This document shows positions 22,271 to 29,397 of a stretch of 29,397 bases of DNA, piece by piece (position 1 is the first letter of the stretch; each line of letters starts with the position of its first letter). The notes below the pieces were generated by a model that had not been told where the DNA came from, searched no databases, and saw only the letters and a list, made by a program, of their open reading frames with translations. The translations under genes and the position numbers were made by a program. Source of the stretch: Proteiniphilum sp. UBA5283 (GTDB taxonomy: Bacteria > Bacteroidota > Bacteroidia > Bacteroidales > Dysgonomonadaceae); NCBI GenBank assembly GCA_002408485.1, contig DHSP01000072.1, forward strand, positions 1 through 29,397. Direction: 5' to 3'.

Positions 22271-23518
22271 ATGAATGCAGAACTGTTCATAGCGAAACGA
22301 ATCTACAAAGGCGATAAGAAGAATAACAAACGGGTCTCGTCGCCCGCCATCAGGATTGCCATTGCCGGTATCGCTCTGGGGCTGGCGGTGATGATCGTAG
22401 CGGTATGCATCATCGTGGGCTTCAAGAAGGAGGTCCGCGCCAAGGTGATCGGCTTTGGCTCTCACATTCAGATTACCGCCTTCGAGAGCAACTCCTCCTA
22501 CGAACATATGCCCATTGCAGTATCCGACACGCTGCTTGCGCATCTGCGTGCCAATCCGGCTATCAGCAACATTCAGGAGTTTATCACCAAGCCGGGTATT
22601 ATCAAGACCGACGACGATTTTATGGGAGTGGTCCTCAAAGGTGTGGCTGAAGGGTACGACTGGCAATTCTTCCGGAAGAACCTGGTGGAGGGAACGGTGA
22701 TAGAACCCGCAGACACGGCTGACGGCAACCGGGCAATCATCTCCAAAGAGATGGCCGACAAGCTGCTACTGAAGAGGGGGGACAGCTTCACCTGCTACTT
22801 TGTGCAGGATCCGGTGCGTGCACGCCGTTTCGATATCGTGGGCATCTACGAAACCAACTTCGAAGATTACGACAAACTTTACATCCTCACCGAAAAGGAA
22901 GTGCTTGCCCGTCTTAACGGATGGGATTCCGATATGGTGAGCGGCATTGAGGTGCTAGTAAAGAATTACGACAACCTGGACAGGACCGCGCAGGAGCTTT
23001 TCTTTGATATGGCCTCTCACACAGACCGGCTGGGCAATGCTTTTTACACCCGCTCCATCAAGGACATCAATCCCATGATCTTTAACTGGCTGAACCTATT
23101 GGACATGAATGTATGGGTGATCATCATCCTCATGCTGGTGGTATCCGGTTTCACCATGATTTCCGGTTTGTTGATTATTATCCTGGAGCGCACCAACATG
23201 ATCGGCATTCTCAAATCGATGGGTGCCCGGGATTTAAGCATCCGCAAGGTTTTTCTCTACCTCTCTGCCTTCCTCATCGGGAAGGGAATGCTATGGGGTA
23301 ACGTGATCGCACTGCTGTTTTGTTTTATTCAGTACCGGTGGCAGCTATTGAAACTGGATCCTTCCACCTACTATCTCGCGGCCGTGCCCGTGGACCTGAA
23401 CCCGCTCTATATCATCCTGCTGAATGCAGGCACCCTTTTCGTATCCCTGCTGATGATGATTGGACCTTCCTACCTTGTGGCTAAAATTACGCCTGCCAAA
23501 TCCATTCAGTTCGAGTAA
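22271..23518 (+). CDS. LolC/LolE-type ABC transporter permease (FtsX domain)
   Basis: A 415-residue inner-membrane protein with the four-helix layout of the lipoprotein-releasing system. One helix is near the N-terminus (about 25-50), a periplasmic domain of about 220 residues follows, and three helices at about 280-300, 320-345 and 375-400 form the FtsX domain. The stretch ERTNMIGILKSMGARDLSIRKVF (partly) is the cytoplasmic coupling loop of LolC/E proteins. It should work with a LolD-type ATPase encoded elsewhere to pull outer-membrane lipoproteins from the inner membrane, which suits an organism rich in lipoproteins. It may be the only LolC/E subunit, acting as a homodimer. Confidence 0.88.
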   Translation: MNAELFIAKRIYKGDKKNNKRVSSPAIRIAIAGIALGLAVMIVAVCIIVGFKKEVRAKVIGFGSHIQITAFESNSSYEHMPIAVSDTLLAHLRANPAISNIQEFITKPGIIKTDDDFMGVVLKGVAEGYDWQFFRKNLVEGTVIEPADTADGNRAIISKEMADKLLLKRGDSFTCYFVQDPVRARRFDIVGIYETNFEDYDKLYILTEKEVLARLNGWDSDMVSGIEVLVKNYDNLDRTAQELFFDMASHTDRLGNAFYTRSIKDINPMIFNWLNLLDMNVWVIIILMLVVSGFTMISGLLIIILERTNMIGILKSMGARDLSIRKVFLYLSAFLIGKGMLWGNVIALLFCFIQYRWQLLKLDPSTYYLAAVPVDLNPLYIILLNAGTLFVSLLMMIGPSYLVAKITPAKSIQFE

Positions 23519-23547
23519 CTGTCTGGAATAACTCAGAAGAAAAGCAT

Positions 23548-23555
23548 TATATTTG
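23548..23555 (+). promoter_or_regulatory. -7 element in front of sbcD
   Basis: TATATTTG matches TAnnTTTG and lies 14 bp before the sbcD ATG, in the 51-bp gap after the permease gene. The -33 side is poor (TCTG at 22 bp). It would give a nearly leaderless transcript. Confidence 0.4.
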
Positions 23556-23569
23556 CGAAAAGCTAAAAA

Positions 23570-24799
23570 ATGAAAATCCTTCATACATCCGACTGGCATT
23601 TGGGCAAAAGGCTTGAAGATTTCTCCCGCCTGGAGGAACAACAAGCGGTGATGCAGGAGATCTGTGAGATCGCCGACCGGGAAGAGGCAGATGCTGTGCT
23701 GATCGCAGGAGATCTGTTCGACACGTTCAATCCTCCCACCGAGGCTGTAGATCTGCTGTACAAAGTCCTGAAAAGGCTCACCGCAAATGGACGCCGCCCG
23801 GTGATTGCCATTGCCGGAAATCACGACTCGCCCGACCGCATTGAAGCACCCGACCCGCTTGCCCGCGAGTGCGGGATCATCTTCGCCGGTTACCCCAATT
23901 CAATTGTACCCCCATTTATCCTCGAATCCGGCCTGCAAGTACTGAAAAGCGATAGAGGCTTTTTGGAGTTAACACTTCCGGGCAGCAACAGCCCGCTGCG
24001 CATTCTGCTTACACCCTATGCCAACGAATATCGGCTAAAAGCCTTTCTTGGACACGAAAACAGCGAAGAAGAACTGCGCAGGATCCTTCAGCAAAGATGG
24101 GAAAGCATCGCCAGCCAATACTGTGATGACCGTGGCGTAAACATCCTGCTGTCGCACCTGTTTATGGTAAAGAAGGGCGACCCGCTTCCGGAGGAGCCGG
24201 AGGAGGAGAAACCCATCCTGCATGTAGGAGGCGCGCAGGCCGTGTATACCGAAAATATTCCTTCACAGATTCAATACACGGCGCTGGGGCATCTGCACCG
24301 GATGCACAAGGCGGACGACACATCGCCCTCACCCGTTTATTACAGCGGAAGTCCCCTCTCCTACAGTTTTTCTGAGGCCGACCAACAGAAGTATCTTTTG
24401 CTGGTGGAGATCGAACCGGGTCATGGAGCCACGGTACGGGAAATTCCGCTCACGGGTGGCAAGCGTCTCCTGCGCAAAAAGGCGTATGGAGTAGAGGAAG
24501 CATTGCTATGGCTTGCAGAAAACAGGGATGCTTTGGTAGAGCTCACACTGGTCACCGATACTTTTCTTACGGCACAAGACAGGAGAAGGCTCCAGGCTAC
24601 GCACGAGGGAATCATATCCATTATTCCGGAAGTATCCGACATGGACGCCCTGACAGGTCGCTCTCCCTCCAATATCGACCTGAGTCAAAGCATGGAAACA
24701 CTTTTTCGTGATTATTTCCTGCACGAGAAGGGGCAGGAGCCCGGCGAGGAGATTCTGAGCCTGTTCAGGGAGATTATGGCAGAGGAGGAGGAATCATGA
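23570..24799 (+). CDS. sbcD: DNA repair exonuclease subunit SbcD
   Basis: A 409-residue Mre11-type nuclease that, with SbcC, cuts DNA hairpins and processes double-strand breaks. The metallophosphoesterase motifs follow in order: HTSDWHLGKRL at the N-terminus, AGDLFDTFNPP, IAGNHDSPDR (catalytic His), LLSHLF and LGHLHRMHKA. The capping region YYSGSPLSYSFSE follows. Length is normal. Its stop overlaps the sbcC start in an ATGA (24796-24799). Confidence 0.97.
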   Translation: MKILHTSDWHLGKRLEDFSRLEEQQAVMQEICEIADREEADAVLIAGDLFDTFNPPTEAVDLLYKVLKRLTANGRRPVIAIAGNHDSPDRIEAPDPLARECGIIFAGYPNSIVPPFILESGLQVLKSDRGFLELTLPGSNSPLRILLTPYANEYRLKAFLGHENSEEELRRILQQRWESIASQYCDDRGVNILLSHLFMVKKGDPLPEEPEEEKPILHVGGAQAVYTENIPSQIQYTALGHLHRMHKADDTSPSPVYYSGSPLSYSFSEADQQKYLLLVEIEPGHGATVREIPLTGGKRLLRKKAYGVEEALLWLAENRDALVELTLVTDTFLTAQDRRRLQATHEGIISIIPEVSDMDALTGRSPSNIDLSQSMETLFRDYFLHEKGQEPGEEILSLFREIMAEEEES

Positions 24800-27700
24800 T
24801 ACCCATAGAGTTAACCTTGCAAGGACTCTATTCCTACCAGGGGAGACAAACCATCGATTTCACCAGGCTTACCGGTGCGAACCTGTTTGGCATCTTCGGA
24901 ACGGTGGGCAGCGGCAAGTCTTCCATCCTCGAAGCAATTACTTTCGCTATTTATGGGCGCACCGATCGGTTGAACCTCTCGGGCGACAACCGCTACTACA
25001 ACATGATGAACCTAAAGTCGAACGAGCTCCTGATCGATTTCATCTTCGAAGCCGGGAAGGATCAGACAGCCTACCGGGCAATAACAAAAGGAAGGCGCAA
25101 CAGCAAGCGGTTCGATGAGGTAAAAACGTTAGAACGCTCTGCATACAGGAAAGTCGGCCACGACTGGGTCCCCATTGATGTTGCATCATTGGAAGAGGTT
25201 GTAGGATTGAGCTACGATAACTTCAAGCGCACCATCATCATCCCGCAGGGTCAATTTCAGGAGTTTCTACAGCTCGGCAACAAAGACCGCACCCAGATGA
25301 TGAAGGATCTTTTCAACCTTGGGAAGTTCGAATTCTATTACAAGGTAGTGTCTCTGGAATCGAAAAACAACGCACGCAAGCAACACATTGAAGGCCAGCT
25401 ACAACAACTGGGATCCGTTGATCCGGAGCAGGCGGACAGCTATCGTAAGCAATTGTTGCTGCTCGAAAAGGAGATTGGCGACCTAAACCGGAAGCTGGAC
25501 GAAAACACATTGCATGAGGAACAACTCCGCAAACTGCAGGAGCTGACCCAAAAGACTAGCGATGCAGAAAAGGAGCAACAACAGCTTCAGGAGCAGGAGC
25601 CTCACTTTCGTTCTCTTGAAAAAAGGGTTGAGCGCTACGAGCAGAGCGTGATGTTGTTCAAGCATCAGCTTGACCTGCTGCAGGAAAGCCGGAAGAAAAA
25701 AGAACTCCGGGATGCGCAGATTCGCATTGACACGGATAAATTGCGAAGAGAGGAAGAGGAAATTGAACGACTCGAGAAAAGGCTGGACACAATAACAACG
25801 GCGTACGAGAAAAGGGATGAGTTAAACAGAAAGGCAGAAGAGCTTACACGTCTGCTTCAAATAAAGATGCTGGAGGAGATCGTTTCCGTCGAAGAGTCTC
25901 GTGTAAAGAAAGGCACCCTGGCCCTGGAAAGCACCCTGGCGGAAATACAAAAGCTAAAGATTAAAAAGGAATCGCTGGAGCAGGCGATAAAAGCAGCACG
26001 AGACACTATGCCCGACCTGTCGCTTCTGTCCTCCATCAAAGCGTGGTATATAGAAAAACATCATCTCGACGATCAACTGCTGGAAGTGGAAAATGAGTTG
26101 AAAAAATATCTGCAGCAGGAAAACAAGACTCTCGAAGAAAAATTGCTGATTCTGGAGGATACAGAATTTGAAGGATTGTCAAAAGATGCCGGCTACAAGG
26201 AATACATTCTCCATCTGCAGGCAACAGGCGAAACGATAAAAGAAAAGCAGATGCTGCTGGGTGAACAGGAGAACAGCCTCCGGCTAAAAGAACAGCTGAA
26301 AGCCTATGCCGAGGCACTGACCGAGGGAAGGCCATGTCCTGTCTGTGGATCACTGCATCATCCGGAACGCTATAAAAGCGAAGCATATCACGACACATTG
26401 AGCCGGCTTATTGCAGAAAAGCGCTCGCTGGAGCTGCGACAGGAGCGTATTGTTGTTTTGGAAAAGGAACTAAGCCTTCTCGAGAGCCGGCAATTGCAGA
26501 TTTCCAGCGGACTGCATGATCTGTGCCAAAAGAAGAGATTGCTTGGCGATAAGGCCGTATCCCATCTCAAACAATTTGCCTGGGATGCCTACCGTGAGGA
26601 AAAAGAAGTGAGCAACGCTTTCAATAAGGCAAAGTTGATTCAGGCAGAGTTAAACAGACAGGAGGCAGACTTGCAGAAAGCAGCAAAAGAACTGGAAAAA
26701 CAGGAGCATAACAGGGAGCGGTTCCGGGAAGAACTGGAAAAGATAAAAACATCGCTCACGGTAAACCAAACCAGGTTGAGGACCATCGGGCAGCAGCTTC
26801 AGTGGATACAGCCTGAACAATATCGCCAAACGCCTCCTTCTTTGATTGAAGAGGAGAAAAACAGCTTGCTGAAGGAGTACGTGCGCCTAGAGAAGGAGTA
26901 CACCGAAAACAACAAGATCCTTCAGGAACATCGTAAACAAAAAGATACGCTTGCCGGCAGCCTGGCATCCAACCAAAAGGAACTGAATGAGGAACAGTCG
27001 GCCATCGACAAGCTAAACAATGCATTGAAACTGCAGGTGGAGCAATCCTCCTTCCAATCGGTGGAAGAAGTAATCGGCATTCTGTCGCAACCCATCGATA
27101 CGGAAGCGGAGAGACAACACCTTACCCGTTTTAGGGAACAATTGCTGCGTTGTGCATCCACCCTGCAGCAACTCCGGCATGAGGCAGCCGGCAGGGTGTA
27201 TGATGCCGGTGTGCACCGGGCCCTTAAGGAGGAGATTGCCATGCTCCGGGAGCAGGCCACACAGAAAATTCAGGAACAGGGAAAAACGGCGGAACAGCTT
27301 AAAAAGTTACAAGAAAATATGGAGAATCAGACGCTGCTTCGCAAGGAGCACGACAGCCTGGAAGCAAGAGCAGAGGATATCAGAACCCTGAAGTCGCTAT
27401 TCAAGGCAAGCGGTTTTGTGGATTACATCTCCTCTGTCTACTTGCAGAATCTCTGCAACACAGCCAACGATCGTTTCTTTCAGCTTACCCGGCAGCGACT
27501 GAGCCTGGAGATCACGGCCGACAACAGCTTTCAGGTGCGTGACTTCATGAATGGAGGAAAGACAAGAAGTGTTAAAACTCTTTCGGGAGGTCAAACATTT
27601 CAGGCTTCACTGTCGCTTGCCCTGGCTCTTGCCGACAACATCCAGAAGATTACCCAATCAAGCCAAAACTTCTTCTTCCTCGACGAAGGTTTCGGCTCGC

Positions 27701-27876
27701 TGGACAAGGAGTCACTCGATATTGTATTCGACACCCTAAAGTCGCTGCGCAAGGAAAACCGCATTGTGGGTGTCATTTCGCATGTGGAGGAGATGCAGCA
27801 GGAGATTGATGTGCACCTCTATATCGAGCATCACCCCGAAAAAGGCAGCATCATCCACCCCAGCTGGAAGAAATAA
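24796..27876 (+). CDS. sbcC: DNA repair exonuclease subunit SbcC (Rad50-like ATPase)
   Basis: A 1026-residue SMC-like ATPase. The N-terminal ATPase lobe has Walker A GTVGSGKSS (K41). Two long coiled-coil arms (about 180-500 and 540-860) meet at the zinc hook CPVCG near residue 513. The C-terminal lobe has the signature LSGGQTFQASLSLALALAD and Walker B FFFLDEGFGSLDKESLD. It uses ATP to open and close the SbcD nuclease on DNA ends. The length is typical. The stop is TAA with its last A used as the first base of the next ATG (27874-27878). Confidence 0.97.
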   Translation: MIPIELTLQGLYSYQGRQTIDFTRLTGANLFGIFGTVGSGKSSILEAITFAIYGRTDRLNLSGDNRYYNMMNLKSNELLIDFIFEAGKDQTAYRAITKGRRNSKRFDEVKTLERSAYRKVGHDWVPIDVASLEEVVGLSYDNFKRTIIIPQGQFQEFLQLGNKDRTQMMKDLFNLGKFEFYYKVVSLESKNNARKQHIEGQLQQLGSVDPEQADSYRKQLLLLEKEIGDLNRKLDENTLHEEQLRKLQELTQKTSDAEKEQQQLQEQEPHFRSLEKRVERYEQSVMLFKHQLDLLQESRKKKELRDAQIRIDTDKLRREEEEIERLEKRLDTITTAYEKRDELNRKAEELTRLLQIKMLEEIVSVEESRVKKGTLALESTLAEIQKLKIKKESLEQAIKAARDTMPDLSLLSSIKAWYIEKHHLDDQLLEVENELKKYLQQENKTLEEKLLILEDTEFEGLSKDAGYKEYILHLQATGETIKEKQMLLGEQENSLRLKEQLKAYAEALTEGRPCPVCGSLHHPERYKSEAYHDTLSRLIAEKRSLELRQERIVVLEKELSLLESRQLQISSGLHDLCQKKRLLGDKAVSHLKQFAWDAYREEKEVSNAFNKAKLIQAELNRQEADLQKAAKELEKQEHNRERFREELEKIKTSLTVNQTRLRTIGQQLQWIQPEQYRQTPPSLIEEEKNSLLKEYVRLEKEYTENNKILQEHRKQKDTLAGSLASNQKELNEEQSAIDKLNNALKLQVEQSSFQSVEEVIGILSQPIDTEAERQHLTRFREQLLRCASTLQQLRHEAAGRVYDAGVHRALKEEIAMLREQATQKIQEQGKTAEQLKKLQENMENQTLLRKEHDSLEARAEDIRTLKSLFKASGFVDYISSVYLQNLCNTANDRFFQLTRQRLSLEITADNSFQVRDFMNGGKTRSVKTLSGGQTFQASLSLALALADNIQKITQSSQNFFFLDEGFGSLDKESLDIVFDTLKSLRKENRIVGVISHVEEMQQEIDVHLYIEHHPEKGSIIHPSWKK

Positions 27877-29117
27877 TGGATGTTGAGATTAGAACTCCCT
27901 CCCGGATATATTCTGGACAGACAGCAATCCGGGAAGATAAACATAAAATAGTGAACGTTGGACAAATGTCAAATATCTCATCGGCTACATTTGCAGACTC
28001 AAAGCCACATTATCAGATTCTGAACGGGTTACGTGGAATTGCGGCACTGATTGTGATAGGGTATCACATCTTTGAAGCCTTTGCCACAAGCCCTGCAGAT
28101 CAACAATTCAATCACGGATACCTTGCTGTAGACTTCTTCTTTATACTGTCAGGGTTCGTGATCGGGTATGCTTACGACGACCGGTGGAAAAGTATGGAAA
28201 CCAGAAATTTCATTACGCGCCGGTTAATACGTCTTCAGCCAATGGTGATAACAGGGGCCGTGTTAGGAGCGATAACCTTTTTCATGCAAGGAAGCGAAAA
28301 ATGGGATGGGACACCGGTTGCTCCTCTTCTGGTGATGTTTGCGTTGCTGCTCCACATCTTCCTGATTCCGGCCGTACCGGGTACCGGGGCTGAAGTACGT
28401 GGAAACGGAGAAATGTACCCGTTGAACGGCCCGAGCTGGTCCCTGTTTTTTGAATATATTGGAAACCTGCTGTATGCTTTTTTTCTGCGCAGGCTGTCTA
28501 CACGGGCTCTCGCAACGCTTGTCGCCCTGGCAGGTGTGGGATTAGCCTCGTTTGCCATTGGCAATCTTTCCGGATTTGGGCATTTGGGCGTGGGCTGGAC
28601 CCTGGCCGATTACAACCTGCTTGGAGGTTTTTTACGGTTGCTTTTTGCCTTCTCTGCGGGACTCCTCTTATCGCGTGTTTTCAAACCGGTCCATATCACG
28701 GGGGCTTTTTGGAAATGCAGTCTGGTTATTGTAGTTTTGCTTTCCATGCCCTATATTGGCAATGGCAATTCGCCATGGATAAATGGCATATATGATGCGG
28801 TATGCACCATCGCAATCTTTCCCATGCTTGTTTATCTGGGGGCTTCGGGAAAAATAACCGGAAAATTTACTGTCGGGATGTGTAAATTTCTGGGGGATAT
28901 ATCCTATCCGCTCTACATGGTGCATTATCCCTTTATGTACCTTTTCTATTCTTTTGTGTGGAAGAAAGAACTCACGTTCGCCCAAACATGGCCATTTGCA
29001 TTTATTTTATTGTTTGGAAATATCCTGGTCGCATATCTGTGCCTGAAGATGATTGACGAGCCAGCACGCAAATATCTGACAAAACGTTTTTTGCAAATAA
29101 AAAAGGATGGACATTGA
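27876..29117 (+). CDS. Acyltransferase family 3 membrane protein
   Basis: A 413-residue integral membrane O-acyltransferase with about ten helices. The family start ILNGLRGIAALIVIGYHIFE contains the conserved His in the first helix, and VDFFFILSGFVIGY and FITRRLIRLQPM follow, as in Acyl_transf_3 proteins. These enzymes move acetyl or other acyl groups to surface polysaccharides, lipid A or small molecules; the substrate is not visible. The ATG at 27876 overlaps the sbcC stop by one base. The domain begins only at residue 46, so the second ATG at 27966 (MSNISSATF) gives a more usual N-terminus. Translational coupling to sbcC favours the first. Confidence 0.9.
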   Translation: MDVEIRTPSRIYSGQTAIREDKHKIVNVGQMSNISSATFADSKPHYQILNGLRGIAALIVIGYHIFEAFATSPADQQFNHGYLAVDFFFILSGFVIGYAYDDRWKSMETRNFITRRLIRLQPMVITGAVLGAITFFMQGSEKWDGTPVAPLLVMFALLLHIFLIPAVPGTGAEVRGNGEMYPLNGPSWSLFFEYIGNLLYAFFLRRLSTRALATLVALAGVGLASFAIGNLSGFGHLGVGWTLADYNLLGGFLRLLFAFSAGLLLSRVFKPVHITGAFWKCSLVIVVLLSMPYIGNGNSPWINGIYDAVCTIAIFPMLVYLGASGKITGKFTVGMCKFLGDISYPLYMVHYPFMYLFYSFVWKKELTFAQTWPFAFILLFGNILVAYLCLKMIDEPARKYLTKRFLQIKKDGH

Positions 29118-29170
29118 ACACAGCGCCGTTGTTGAGCGTATTTGCGACCCAATAAATTATATCCGATAAA

Positions 29171-29397
29171 ATGAATAAACAGAAAGGGACAAAGAGTATG
29201 AGCATAAACTGGATAATCCTGATTATTGGTGGCTTGTTCGAATCGATTTTTGCAATGAGCCTGGGAAAAATGCAACAAACATCCGGGAAGGAGATGTGGA
29301 TGTGGTTAATCGTCTTTATGTTGTCGGTGAGCCTGAGCATGTTGTTGCTCTTTAAATCGATGGGAGGCGATCACCCTATTCCTACTGGTACTGCTTA
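29171..29397 (+). CDS. SMR-family multidrug/guanidinium-type transporter (5' part, cut by window end)
   Basis: About 75 codons of a small multidrug resistance family protein are present, running off the window. The first helix WIILIIGGLFESIFAMSLGK contains the single membrane Glu that binds substrate and protons, and the second helix is followed by KSMGGDHPIPTGTAY, the IPxGTAY motif of the family. Members export quaternary ammonium compounds or guanidinium in exchange for protons. A nine-residue hydrophilic extension precedes the second ATG at 29198 (MSINWIIL), which gives the usual SMR N-terminus and may be the true start. The gene lies 53 bp after the acyltransferase gene. Confidence 0.88.
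   Translation, partial: MNKQKGTKSMSINWIILIIGGLFESIFAMSLGKMQQTSGKEMWMWLIVFMLSVSLSMLLLFKSMGGDHPIPTGTA

Noticed and set aside
22247..22666. Minus-strand open frame (139 codons) opposite the aminotransferase/permease junction
   Set aside because: Both plus-strand genes carry strong family motifs across the region.
27986..27993. TACATTTG, an exact -7 match, within the acyltransferase gene
   Set aside because: It is inside the coding region after both possible start codons and has no -33 partner at 19-21 bp; probably chance.
1..29397. CRISPR arrays, insertion sequences, integrases, toxin-antitoxin pairs, restriction or phage-defence genes
   Set aside because: None was seen; sbcCD is general DNA repair, and no repeat array, transposase motif or defence-type domain is present.

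Overview
The window looks like chromosomal DNA from a member of the Bacteroidales, probably near Dysgonomonas, Proteiniphilum or Parabacteroides (the family is my inference). The evidence is: -33/-7 promoters of the Bacteroidetes type (TTTG, 19-21 bp, TAnnTTTG) in front of several genes; almost no Shine-Dalgarno sequences; many lipoprotein signal peptides; and families typical of this order (a PorT-like barrel, a DUF3256-type protein, a GH29 fucosidase lipoprotein). No insertion sequence, integrase, phage gene or CRISPR array was seen. I did not find a new multi-gene system. The notable signals are regulatory or concern single proteins.

Layout. 1-900: the 3' end of a glyceraldehyde-3-phosphate dehydrogenase gene, two strong hairpin terminators, and a short 2[4Fe-4S] ferredoxin on the minus strand. 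987-5121: a PorT-like outer-membrane protein (+), converging with a probable minus-strand operon mtaB, lipid A-type acyltransferase, family 2 glycosyltransferase. 5302-10217: an acyl-CoA synthetase, a very small lipoprotein, a GH29 alpha-L-fucosidase lipoprotein, a DUF3256-like protein, and tRNA-Arg(CCG) with a terminator.

10250-18154: a complete phosphate module on the minus strand, in the order pstS, pstC, pstA, pstB, phoU, a phoB-type regulator, a phoR-type kinase and nfo (endonuclease IV). In front of pstS lie four 7-bp units repeated every 11 bp. They sit just upstream of a good -7 element that has no -33 element, which is the layout expected of a Pho box. PhoR and PhoB would sense and transmit phosphate limitation, the Pst transporter would import phosphate, and PhoU would keep the kinase quiet when phosphate is plentiful. 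nfo lies 4 bp behind phoR and is probably cotranscribed. An unrecognised 114-residue protein is encoded just upstream of pstS.

18783-20839: queC and queF (queuosine pathway) behind a promoter with a 16-bp palindrome at the likely transcript start. Convergent to them is a GH16-like lipoprotein whose catalytic nucleophile position is Ser; its terminator appears to lie inside the 3' end of queF. 20965-29397: an aminotransferase and a LolC/E-type permease, then sbcD, sbcC, an acyltransferase-3 membrane protein and the start of an SMR-family transporter cut by the window edge.
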